This document shows positions 31,381 to 43,624 of a stretch of DNA of 64,000 nt, piece by piece (the first letter of the stretch is position 1; every line of letters starts with the position of its first letter). The stretch covers positions 114,277,295-114,341,294 of the forward strand of contig CM035444.1 of NCBI GenBank assembly GCA_020310875.1, given 5' to 3'. The position numbers and the translations under genes are program-made. The notes beneath the pieces were generated by a model, which was given only the letters and a program-made list of their open reading frames with translations, was not told the origin of the DNA and did no database searches. The DNA is from Ceratopteris richardii. Its lineage: Eukaryota; Streptophyta; Polypodiopsida; Polypodiales; Pteridaceae.

Positions 31381-32818
31381 ATACAAAATTCCTCCTTAGC
31401 CTATCATTTTAATGAATCTAATGATTCCACTATGAAGTCCGCACAAATACTCTCAATATATGTACTTTTTCACATCCATCCATAGCTATTGCACCTTTTT
31501 TTCCTCTTCTAAAATGGGAATTTCTTAGATGCAGGTGCTAAATGTTTTTCTTAAATAGTGATGGAAGGGGGTTTTGTGGAGCTTCAAATTCCCATCATAC
31601 TGAGGTACATTTTGGATTTCTTAATCTTATATGGAATTCAATACACTAGACTATGTGTATGCATGCTTTTCCCATCAATTTAAGAAAAATCTTGCTTCAT
31701 TTCCCTTTCCCAAAATGGTTACTTATCCAAAATAGCTCTTGAAATTTATATGAAAAATCATAAATAGGCTATGTTGGAGTTACTTACAACTTGTACTTTG
31801 TTATATTTTGAGGGAATCCTTGACTTAAAATGAGAGTATATATCTCAAACTCTCCATACATGTGATTTCCCTCCAAGAGCTTGGCCGTAAACCCTTCTTT
31901 GCCCTTCTCAAGAATAAAGATTCTACAAAAAATTAAAAATACTCAAACCTGGAATTTGAGGTCATAACTCCTTGCTAAATCACGTACAGGAAAGTATCAT
32001 CTTTGATTGCTCCTTGTTGCCTTGATGATTGTCTCATCCCTCTCACATCCATGTGTGGCGATCTGATGTATAGACATTTGATGAAACAAAGTGGGGATGG
32101 AAGCTCAACTTCCTTGGCTCCTTCCTTAACTACTTCTCTAATATTCGTAGTTCGATGTGATTGAAGATGTCAAGGAGCAATCATTATATTAAGAACATCC
32201 TTTTCACATAGGTTTGAGATGCTCCTTCCACTCTCGTATCTTTTGTTGATGGATACTCCTACCACTTTTGGGAAAAACACTCACGATGCTTCGAAATATG
32301 ATGTTCCACCACCAAAGCTGCTCCCAATAATTCGGGTAATTACCCAACAGATCTTGAGGGAGGGAGGGAAGGGGATCATCTCTCCTCCTCCTCTAAGGCT
32401 GATGGGAAAAGGTTCATAGATGACTATCTAGTAATGTAAATGAGATTACCTTGCATCATATGGCTAGATCATGTTGGATAGCTCATGGACTTCTCAATCA
32501 GAAGACCAGAGTTCCATTCTTGGCACCTACAATAGCGAATGTGTAGCTTGATCCATACGCTCTCATATTAGTGATAGATAACCCTCTTTTTGATGCTGAT
32601 CACAATAGCTGTCAATGATTGCATCATCCTTTTGCTACTACCTACGGTCAGGTATGATCCTTCATGTCAACCCACACTGAGACTTGCGTTCTTCTATCCT
32701 CCCAACCATGCCCAAGCATATAGTACATCTCAGAGAGAGTTATCTTCGACTCACTCTTCTTTCTTCTCTTCTACCTAAGGTGGTATTAAATACCCATAAG
32801 TGCCATGTGGCACTCTCC
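31381..32818. other. Unassigned 1.4 kb between E2 body and C4, with a tRNA-like patch
   Basis: This is where the C4 3' LTR should lie, but the sequence does not resemble the C4 5' LTR (36968-37981). On the minus strand GAGGAGAG/TGCCACATGGCAC near 32814 could be a polypurine tract plus LTR start of another family, followed by a TATTTAATACC promoter-like block. At 32479-32520 a patch has TAGCTCATGG, a CTTC...GAAG stem and GTTCCATTC, reminiscent of a tRNA or SINE head. Two similar purine-rich blocks (GAAAGGGGGTC near 31366, GGAAGGGGGTTTTG near 31564) are unexplained. No coding frame is convincing. Confidence 0.35.
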
Positions 32819-35800
32819 TCATAAGAGGAGGTTCACTCCATGAACTATTGTGACATTGAACCTTTTCATCTTAGTTCCATCTAAAGACTTTGTGAGTATA
32901 TCTGCACATTGCAAATGAGTTGATACATAGGACAATTGTATGTCCTTCCTAAGCAATTTCTCCCTTACATAATGATAGCACACTTCAATGTGCTTAGTCC
33001 TTGCATGATATACATGATTAGCAGCCAAATGAAGTGAACTAGTGTTGTCTCCAAAAATCATTGGCATGTAAGAACGTAACCCCAAATCTATGTAGAGTTG
33101 CTTGAGCCACATAGCCTCTTGTGGTGCATTTGCTAAGCCTCTATATTCTGCCTATGTAGATGACAATGCCATAGTTGGTTGCTTCTTTGATGACCATGAT
33201 ATTAGCTTTGAACCTACAAAGGACAAATAACCTGAGGTGCTCTTCCTATCATCCTTGGAGCCAGCCCAATCTGCATCAGAATACATCTTTATGTCCAAAT
33301 CAGAAGTGAATGGGTAAAACAACCCTTCATTTACGGTACCCTTTAGATATTTTAGGATCCTTTTGGCATCTTCCAAATGAGGTTTCCTTGGTGTGTGCAT
33401 AAACTTGCTTAATGTACTTACTCCATAAGAAATGTCTACTCTTGTTAGGGTTGCGTAGTTGAGACTCCCAACAAGGTTTTGGTAACCTATAACATCCTCA
33501 AGAAGTTCTCCCTCATGAGAACTAACTTTATGATTAAGTTCCATGGGTGTAATTTTGGTGTTTTCCATCTTGAATTAACTCAACATAAAATGCATATACT
33601 TCTTCTATGTAATATACACACTAGAATCTACATACACATGTTCTAAGCCAAGAAAGTATGTTAACAAACCAAGATCACTGATTTTAAGCTCTTCCATCAT
33701 TTGAGCTTTAATATGCTTGATGCCATTAGCATCATTCCTTGTAATGATAATGTCATCCACATAGACACATAAGTAGATAACTTATGAGTTGGTCTTCTTT
33801 GTGAATAAAGAAGAATCTGCTTTGCTAGCAACAAATCCTTGATCCTACAAATAAGTAACAAGCCTATGGTTCCAAGCTTTAGGAGCTTGCTTTAGGCCAT
33901 AGAGTGCCTTTGTTAGCTTGCATACATAACCTTGTTTGTCCTTATCTTCATACCCTCGTGGTTGAGCCATGTGCACTGCATACTTAACATCTAACTAATA
34001 TAGGTTCTAATTTTTAGAAGCCGCAACACTTACCAAAACCGTAATTGTTGGCATCTTAGCCACAGTTGAAAAAGACTCTTCATAATCCACTCCATGGGTT
34101 TGAGCAAACTCCTTTTCCATTAGCCTTGCCTTGTACCTGTTTATAGAACCATTTCAATTTTTCTTGATTTTATATATCTATCTGGATCCTATTACCTTCA
34201 TGCTTGGTTTCTACCAAATCCCAAGTATTGTTTTCCTGAAGTGCTTCAACTTCTTCCTGCATGGCTTCTCACCATTCCTTCTTTTCATTGGCTTCTTCAA
34301 ATGAAGAAGGGGTTTCTATCATAGAGTCTTTAGTGATGTACATAGAATGCTTGGTTATTAACGATGTGTCATAGCCATACCTTATGGGCTTTTTACTCTC
34401 CCTTTGAGATCTCTTGAGTGCTTAATTGGAGGACTCTGGAATGTCTTCCAATTGCTTCAGCTTGGTCTTGCCTTTTAAAAAGGCTTCCAAGCCTTGAAGT
34501 CAATTTGCTCTTCATCCTTTGAGTTAACATCTTTTGGTAATTGTTGATCTTCTTGAGTGAGAGTTGGAAAATCACTTTCCAGGTCATAAGGTAACTTGAT
34601 CTTCCTTCAATCATCTTCAAACCATGAATTATTTTCATCAAAAACTACATCCCTACTAACTATAAATCCTTTGTTAGCGGGATTGTATAACCTAGATCCC
34701 TTTTGGTTTTGATCATAGCCAATGAATATACACTTTTCAACTTTTGGATCAAGCTTCCCTCTAATCTGTGAAGGAATATGTGCATAAGCAATGCACCCAA
34801 AGATTTTTCAATGGTCCAATGAGGGTTTTATGCTATTTCATGCCTCATAGGGTGTCATTCCATCCAAGTATTTGGATGGGATCCTCTTAACCAAGTATGT
34901 GGCCATAGGTAATTGGGTAGTTTCTTCCCATTCAACATTGATCTTATAGCCTCTACTATCAATCTGTTCCTCCTCGCTGCCACTCCATTTAGTTCCGGAG
35001 TATATCTTGTTGTGAAATCTATCTTTATACCTCTCTCCTATAATAATGAATCAAATTCATGGGAAAAATACTCACCACCTCCGTCAAATCTGATCCTCTT
35101 CAAGCTTCTACCTATTTAGTTCTCAGCCAATGCCAAATAATTTTTGAGACATGTAAATACTTTATCCTTATGCTTCATGAAGTAAAGAATTGTCCATCTA
35201 CTATACTCATCTATAAATGAAACATAGTACCTTAAACCTCAGATTGATGGCTCTTTGCTAGGACCCCACACATCAATGTGGAGAAGCTCCAAGTAGTCTT
35301 CATACATGTATCTCTTTTTATTGAAAGTTTGCCTGTGAGCTTTGCCAAATTGGCATGCTCCACATTTGTATATCATGTGTTGCTTGGACACATTTGGAAT
35401 GCCAAGCACACTCTCATCCTTGCATATTTGCTTTAGTGTTCTTTCTCCCATATGACCTAGCCTTTTATGCCATATCTCTAGTTCAGATAGGATTTGATCT
35501 TTGTAATTGAAAAGTGAAATGTTTCTAGTGTCTTCAATCTCAAATGTAAAGAGTCTACCAGATTTCTCACCTTTTTCCATCCTCTTGAAGCCTTGTTGAG
35601 GGTCTTCCACATATGCTCCATGCCTTGTGAATCTGACCTGTAAGCCTTTCTCAACAATTTGTCCAACATTGATTAGGTTTTTTGTTATGGTTGGCACATA
35701 TAAAACCTTACTTAAGAGGTTCATGTTACCATCAGAAGCCTTGACATTTCCAATTTTCTTAACACAGTGTCTAGTGTCATCACTTGTCTGCACTTCATGC

Positions 35801-37981
35801 TTCCCTTTAAGTTCTTCAAGATCAGACAGCAATGCTACATTTCTAGCCACATGATTGGAGAAACAAGAATCAATATAGAAAATATGCTCATCATCTTTAC
35901 CTTGCTTGAATGTCATATTCATGATGAGTAGAAAATCCTCTTGGTCTTCAGTGTAGTAATTATAATCTCTTCTTCCTCTGAAACCTCCTTGATAATTGTT
36001 GTTGTTGCAGCCTTGGTTGTAGTTGTGATTATAATTGCTTCCTCCATTGTTGAACCTGCCTCTGGCTTGTCCATAGATCCCTTTATGGAAGCCTCTTTCC
36101 CTTTGATTCATTGTGTTCTTGAAGCATTCTTTTGTGGTGTGGTTGGTTAGGCCACAAATATTGGAAGGTGGAGTGTTGTAGGATTGCTTCCTCCTCTACC
36201 CCTTCCTCTACTTGTGAATTCACTTGAGAGGTACTGGCCTCTTCTTCATTATTTTTTCTTTTACCTTTATCCTTAATTTTATTTCTATTTGTATAAAGGG
36301 CAGAAGATTGGTTGCCTCTAGATTTGTCACCATTCTTGTTGAGATTTGTCTCATGGGTGAAGATTTGCCCCATCAAGGTGTTGAGGTCAGGTATCTGCAT
36401 ATCCATATAAAGGTCCATTGCTATGGTGAAGGACTCTCACTTATCATTAGCTTTGATGCCATTTATGATCTGACTTACTATATGTTCTTCTTCTACCTCA
36501 TCTCCAATGCTTGCAAGCTGATCAAATCACATCCTTTATCTTGGTCACATAATCAGCTACACTGCTTTGGTTGCTTTTTTAGGTTATAGACTCCATCCAT
36601 AGCTACTTCTTCCTAGCTCTTGTATTTGATGAGAAGTATGAAGAAAGTACTTCCCAAGTCTCTTGGGAGGTCTTGCAGTTCCTAATGTGAGGTAATAAGA
36701 AATTAGATATTGATTTTAGTAGTTAGGACCTAGCAAGAACATCCTATGCACACCATGTGGTCAGCCTTTCTTGTTCCTCCCTTGTGGGTTGATGTTAGCT
36801 CCTAAATGTTGGCGTTTCTTCATCTCTTGATATGTATCCATATAAAGTTATTCCTTGGAGGTAGGCTTGCATCCTTAGTGACCATCCTCAGTAGTTGCTT
36901 CTATCCAATTTGTCAATGAATGATGGAAATGCATCTCCCATCTTGCTTGTTGTTGCTCTGATACCACTGTTGGAGGAGATGGTCGATAGTCTTCAGAGTT
37001 GAAGTGGCGCTACAACAACCTACTTCACAGTAGCCAAGAACACGTCATGGAGAGTGTGGTGGGCCTCTTTAGCTTCCTAATGATCATAAATGATCACCTA
37101 TGTCCTTTGAAACATGATCCACTAATCAATGGATCAAAATAGATGAGTAGGAAATTGATCCAAGGTCATAGACTTTCTATTGTAGTCTCTGCACATGTTC
37201 AGTATAATGAACAATGCTCTCAACCTACTAGCAATTAGCCAAATTCCTTTTTAGACAGCTCCCAATCATGAGTAATTTCAATAAAAAAGATAAACTACAC
37301 ACTAAGTAGCAAATCATAGGACTTGCCTGACATTTTTGGGATGCATCAGAGTACAAACTAGAGAGTAAAGATATGACGATATCTCACGATTGAGAGAATC
37401 AATGACAATGAAATTTTGTAGCTATAAGCTAGACAAATACTAAATCTATGATGCTTTAAATCACATCAAATGATCAACCATGCACTGAGAACAAGCTCTG
37501 AGAAGATCACTATTATGAAGTAGTCATAGCAGAGAAGTGAAGTAGACATATAATCAAAATGTATGTATTAGATCACATAGAAATACAATGTAATTGGCAA
37601 TATTCTATTGCACAATGTGAGCTTAGTGATTGATCTATGGAGTGAGCTCTCAAATCACATGGGGTCCCTCTCTATTGCTCTCCAAAATCGGGGCTTCTTA
37701 CACGAGTCTTTTGAAATACTTTTATAGTTGAGTTTGGAGCCAAGCTTTGAATTCAAAATTCAAATTCACACCAAAAAGCGAGTCCTAAACTATAGGATAT
37801 ATTCTCTCATCGATCATCTACCAGATAACTCAAGATTTGATGCTCTCTAACTCCACGTGGAAGTAAGGCACTTTTACAAAGGTAAAAGGTAATTGATTTT
37901 ACAAGGGATTGATCATATATGACTATATGAGATATATGCTAATTATCCACATATGTGGGCTTGGATTCTCTTGCAGCAACA
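32819..37981 (-). mobile_element. C4: Ty1/copia element inserted in E2
   Basis: 5' LTR 36968-37981 (about 1,014 bp; starts TGTTGCTGC, ends CTCCAACA on the minus strand). The primer site TGGTATCAGAGC is at 36966-36955, a perfect copy. Parts: gag with a knuckle (about 36120-36160), PR with FYIDSCFSNHVA (about 35850), GAG-pre-integrase and INT (about 35480-34780, WHKRLGHMGERTL and KCGACQFGKAH), RT (about 34200-33300), RNase H (about 33300-32850, DADWAGSKDDRKSTSGYLSF). The longest open stretch is 36111-35239. It is closely related to C2 in protein sequence but lies in the opposite orientation. It has more than ten breaks. Its expected 3' LTR is not recognisable below 32819. Confidence 0.82.
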
Positions 37982-40120
37982 AGAAGGCATTCAATGAATT
38001 GAAGCATTGATTACGTTCAGCACCTATCTTAAAGTACCAAATTGGAATAAAAAATTCCACATCCATGTAGATGTGTCAAATTTTGCAATAGGGTGCATAT
38101 TAGCTCAACCCGTCAATGAAGGGAAGTTAGAACACCCTATTGCATATTCAAGTAGAAAATTAAATCAAGTCGAAAGAAACTATACCCATATGGAAAGAGA
38201 AGGCCTAAGAATGGTGTACGCAGTAAAGAAATTCCAACATTACTTATTAGCCAATACATTCAAATTTTTTATTGACCACCAAGCCCTGTTGTATTTGGTC
38301 AATAAACCATGCAATATGGGAAGGCTAGTGAGATGGTCCCTACTATTGATGGAATTTAATTTTGAAGTGGTAGTCAAAATGAAATACACATGTGAGAGCC
38401 AATCATTTATCAAGAATGACACATGGAGAACCACCCAACGGAGTAGCAGATGACCTACCTGATATATATCTGTTCAACTTGGAAGCATGTCCAAAATAGG
38501 CAGAAAAAGTAATTCCAGTCCTCACTCATGGACCAAACCACATGATCAATAGGGACAACAAAAGGGAATTTATGCAATCACGAAATCTACATATTCTGTT
38601 CGGTATTTTATATTACAAAGAACCTAATGGCGTATTGTTAAGATGTGTAGAGGATGCTGAATGATAAAACCTACTCAAACAAGATCATGAGAACCAATGG
38701 AGAACCCATAAGGGCATTCATGGAACCACTAGGGAATTGAAAAGACTAGGACTATACTGGTTGGACATGCAAAAAGACGCACATGGATATATTATGAATT
38801 GTCAAGAAGGCCAAGAGAATGCCCCTAAGGACCATTCATCTTTACATTTCTCCACCATAGCACCTAAATGGAGTAAAGCATTGGTGAAGTTTCTGAAACT
38901 ATGAAAGCATGAAGAAGGAGCAAGTTTGGTACGAAAGAGGGCTCTAGAAGAAATGAGTAAAGATTACACTATAATTGGAAAAAAATTATTTAAAAAGGGG
39001 AAGGACGATCAACTAAGGTTGTGTACCGATATTAGAGATGGCACATGCAAGTGCAGTAGGAGGTCAGTTTTCAGCTTAGCAGGTAACAAAATGATTCTCT
39101 TTGCTAGCTTATGATGGCCAACTATGCATATGGATGCGAATATGTACGTAAGAAGTTGTGAAGTGTGTCAAAGAACTAAATATCCTATAAGAAGAGATGA
39201 CATACCTCTAAGACCCATGATCTATGCAAGGGCATTTTCCAAATGGGGTATTGACTTCATAGGACCTATAGACCCTCCTGCCAAAGGACCACATGCCAAA
39301 TCTATCATTGTGGCCATGGAATATTTGACAAAATGGGTGGAAGCTAAAGCGAGTAGGAACAATGATGCGCAAACCACCGCTAAATTCCTATTTGAAAATA
39401 TCTTTATGCACTTCAAACTTCTAATAATGAATATCAACAAGTGAAGCAATGAATTTAGCCACGTTAGATGGAGACATAATTCCTAATTACATATGTGGCT
39501 GTAGAGTCAAGAGGTACATGGAGCCATTAACAAAACAAATGTTGGCAAGACTCTTAGGAGCACAAAATAAAAAAAAAAGAATAGGAAAGGATTAGAGAAG
39601 AACCTTGAATAGAAGCTCTAGAATACAAAAGAGACAATAATGGATGAGATAGTGGGATGAATGATATAGGCAGGGAGAAGAACCTATACCCATAGCGAAC
39701 TACCAAATAGGTAATGCGGAGAATGTGAGTGATAGAATTACCCAATCATACTTGAACCTAGGGATTGGCATGAACAAGTATCATGTATTGGATGCATTGA
39801 TTGACACAGGAGCCGTAATAAGTTACATGTGAGTCTCATTATTCGATGACCTTAGAACAATCATGAATTCCACTAAAGCATATATGATAGGAATCAGAGG
39901 GCAAGTCACTGAGTGCATAGGAGAAGTACTGATGTACCTTCATTTGGGAAACACTACCATGAATCAACGATTCTTGGTATGCAAGGATGAAGACCTTCTT
40001 GAAGATTTGATACTAGGTCAAGATTGGATTCTTGAGAATGATGTGAGCATACATCTTACACAAGGATACATATCCACAAAGGTAGGACACAAAGAAATCT
40101 TTAGCCTTCTAGAAGCTAGA
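37982..40120 (+). mobile_element. E2 remnant: RNase H, integrase and second protease (PR2)
   Basis: RNase H is 37985-38420 (FHIHVDVSNFAIGC). A first INT zinc-domain remnant with YWLDMQKDAHGYI lies at about 38690-38820. A second with the LCTD lead-in and CEVCQRTK lies at about 38940-39180. The core start GIDFIGP is near 39250. The end of the INT C-terminus is near 39455-39560. PR2 at about 39770-40090 has ALIDTGAVIS, MIGIRGQV and LILGQDWILEN. The PR2 position after integrase is the same as in E1. It is broken at many points. Confidence 0.8.
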
Positions 40121-41160
40121 TAATCTAGAAACATTAGCACCATCATACCTAGGGTAGTAGAACCAGAGGAGGATAGGGAAGGAAATTAAGTATTTGCATA
40201 ATTCAGGAGTGCCCTAATCTAGACTTGTCCTTACCTGGTGACGTATTACATAATCCCATAACCAATTCTTCTGTAGGAAATGAACTTGAGAGAAAAGATA
40301 AGGACATTTTTTCTAACCCCATCAACCCTATATAGGAAAACCTGAAATGGGTAGCAACCACCTGAATACAACCACAAACAAACATGCGATTACAATGGGT
40401 ATGAAAGGATAAATTGCCACATTATGAGAGTTTGAAGCAAAAATGTACAAACCAATCATCAGAAATGCAATAGAGTAACCATTATCCAAAGTTTCCAGGG
40501 AATTAACCAAGGATTTTACACGTATAGCCTCCCAATCCATTGGTGGAAGCTTAGAAGTCATGACCATATATATGGATCCCAAAAGTGGTTCGGAGAAGTG
40601 CGAATCAAGAGATAGACAAACTTCAAGAAATATCACATCAGCGGAATAAAGCAAAAGAAAATATCATTACATTCAAGAATCAGGGACGGTTGACACAACA
40701 GAAAAAACTACCACGAAAACATAATACAACGTTTATTTGGGGACTGAAGAAGCAACAAGGAATCATCATCAATAATCCAAGAGACCATACTTGCACTCAT
40801 AAAGAATCGATTGCATCTAGAGTATGCATGATAGGGCCACACTACAAGGCCACACATTCAGCACACAGCTTCTTCAATGAAAGTAGTGGTGCACATTTCC
40901 ATAACCGGAATACAACTTAGCATGTACTATCATAGGAATGATCAAATGTTGTAAATAAATAAATGTTTTGGCTATAAACTAATCTCTTGTTTTCTTTCAG
41001 ACCTAGAAATAAAAAGAAAAAATATGGTAAGGTACCTTACTTGTCTCTACTCATGCAAGGGGGATATCAAGCCACGATAAATGATGAGTCACTACACACA
41101 AGTAATTGGACATAATTGATCTAGCCTCAAAACTAATTCTCTACTACGTTCCAAGTGCAA
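40121..41160 (+). mobile_element. E2 remnant: basic pol tail and spacer before the aORF
   Basis: Basic, Gln/Lys-rich frames (for example 40585-40920) correspond in position and character to the E1 pol tail. CTCTTGTTTTCTTTCAG ends at 41000, a strong acceptor shape, and ATG/GTAAGG follows at 41026-41027, a donor shape, leaving 26 bases between. AGTGCAA lies directly before the aORF ATG at 41161, as AGTGCAG does in E1. Confidence 0.55.
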
Positions 41161-41460
41161 ATGGCTTCTGAAGATTTTGAAGCGACAATCCAAGAAGAAG
41201 TACTTGAATTCTCAACGAAGAGTGTGACAAATGCCAAAGGACATTGTTTTTGAGAAGAACAACCAGCAGGAGAACATTTATTCTTAGTGACCATCAAGAT
41301 CATGGACACCAACCACCAATTCCCAGTGATATCGTAGGATTTCAAGGTCTTAAATGAAATTCTGTCAACACTTGAGGTCTTGAAAAAGGCTGTGATTCAT
41401 AAGTACTTTAAGTTGCCTATCTACAAGCCTGACTTCCAATGATGCATGCAAGTAATGAAC

Positions 41461-41592
41461 ACCTTACATCTGGCTCTAGACAAGCCATCCATGCTCGAAG
41501 CTAAAGTTCTTAATGAAGAAGGACACACCTTACATCTGGCTCTAGACAAGCCATCCATGCTCGAAGCTAAAGTTCTTAATGAAGAAGGACAA
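41461..41592 (+). repeat. Perfect 66-bp tandem duplication
   Basis: Units 41461-41526 and 41527-41592 begin ACCTTACATCTGGCTC. They are identical except for the last base and keep the reading frame (22 residues). The lack of divergence shows a recent duplication inside an old element. Confidence 0.9.
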
Positions 41593-42692
41593 TGGGTAAC
41601 CATACAATTTACGCATGAGTTGATCAAATACGCATTTATATGGGCCAAGGATGGAACCACAAACCTCAAGGAAGAGATTCACGGTACCAAAACAATAACA
41701 TTTTTGGATATCAATCACATTGATATTGAAGAGGTAGTTCATGTGGTGCACCAACATTTCTATTTCCCTAACATGCATAGATATACGGCGCCACATAATA
41801 TAGTGGTTCAACTATTATCTCATGCAACCAAACAAATAGGCAACCAAATAAACTTGACACCCTACATTCAAGAAAGATTGTTTGAAGCCAAGAAACAACG
41901 GGGTCATAAGAAGTTTATAAATGGAAGCATGACATTGATAGTGTTGATCTAGCAAGCATTAGGTATTCCAGAATATCTTAGGGAAATGTCCTCTTCCATA
42001 GAAATGGCTAAATACACAAATTCAGCAATAGTACCTAAAGAGAAGAAAGGTGTGTGCGTTAAAGAAGAAGCGGGAACAAGCTCACAACTAGTGATGCAAG
42101 GAGCAGAAGGACTAAGGGGAGTATTAAAAGAAGAAGAAGTAACTCCAACATCAAAGAGGATACATGTCCTCCCGAGAACCAAAGTGGAAAAGTCCACACC
42201 TATCATTGAGGTAGAATTATAAGAAGCCATGGAGAAAACTCTTGAGTTCATGAAAGGACAGTTCAATTTGCCAATTCAAGGGCATCATTACCATCAATCC
42301 CATACAAAATCTCACCATATGCCAAGCAAGAGTCTAACCAAGTTCCACCAATATAGAGAGTTGGGATTAGTCAATTCAAGCTCTTCATCTGAAATTGAAG
42401 AAGACCATGACAAATCGACCATGAACATGGAGATACAAAGCAAATCAAATGATGATGGAGGGTGGGAAGAATTGAATCTGGCAAAGGATTTACATGAAGT
42501 GGATAGCCAACAACAAGACCAAGCACATGATACTACATTCAAAGATGAACTAGAAGAGAGACCACAAAAGGAAGATATACATACATTTAAGATGAATGAA
42601 ACAAAAAATCTTCAAGTCACAAGAATCACGCTTGAAGGTCCGTCTAAAATGAAGAGTATGAAGGCAGAACCAATGCAAGAAGAAGTACATTA

Positions 42693-43624
42693 GGGGAAAA
42701 AATGAACCCTGCATGGGCCTTTTAGATTAAGGGGTGATTAGTGATGGACCAATGAGAAGAGGGTGGTGGACACAGTCTAGTCCCTTGATCACATAGGCTA
42801 GCTAGTAGGGTTCCCTTGTTTTTCCTTGGTCAAAGGGCTCAAACCCACCATAAGATACTAGTTTTCTGGAAAATCCGGTTTGGGAGAGCGAAGGAGATTT
42901 GCGCCTTTCAATTTGAGCCATCGATCGCATTTTGAATCCAATGGATGAGTTTGAATTTAAAGTTTCAAGGCGCATATAATCTTGGACCTTTGGATCTAGC
43001 CAAGATCCAATGGCTAGAAAGGGCCCTTTCATTGCAATGGCGCTTTTCAATCTAGTCCGTCAGATTAAAACGGAGATCCAATGCTTCATATGAGCCACGC
43101 TTTCGAAAATGGCGCCTATTGATCTCTACCATTGGATTAACTCCTCATCTAAAGGTGCACAACATTCCCATTGACAAAGACACTCTCTCTCTTCCTTTTC
43201 CAATCTCCCACGGCTGCAGTCCGTTTGTTGTTTTCTGCCAGTGACTGTCTCTCATCCTAGCCATCCAATTCGAATGAGGATCCAACGTCGTCTATCATCT
43301 AGAAATCCGGAAAAATGCGCCTTTTGTCCTATACCATTAGATCTAGCCATCATCTAACGGTGTAGATTCTTTCCAATGTCCATGACCTTCTCTCTCTTAA
43401 ATTTCGAAGCTCCCACGACTGAGCCGACTGAGCCTATTTTGTCTTTTTTTGCCAGTGCGTTTTTTATCGTAGCCATTCATTAAATAAGATCTAATGGTCC
43501 AAAATGACCACCTATAAAATACCACTAGTGGTTTCTCTTATCCCCCTGTTAATCCAAAAAATTAATTTTAATCCCTAAAAATTAGGGATCCTTACAAGGC
43601 CCATGCAGGGTTCACTTTTTCCCC
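42693..43624. mobile_element. Non-autonomous DNA transposon (MITE-like, foldback interior)
   Basis: The 29-bp terminal inverted repeats are 42693-42721 and 43596-43624, with one mismatch. They start GGGGAAAAA and include GAACCCTGCATGGGCC. TA lies on both sides (42691-42692, 43625-43626), fitting a TA target duplication; the mirrored CATTA/TAATG context leaves some doubt. The interior of about 870 bp has no frame. It contains six or seven short inverted-repeat motifs of the form CCATTGGATC...GATCCAATGG, spaced about 60-110 bp. The size and lack of coding fit a MITE or foldback element mobilised in trans. The superfamily is undetermined (mariner-like by TA alone). It sits in the E2 aORF, so it is younger than E2. 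Confidence 0.85.
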
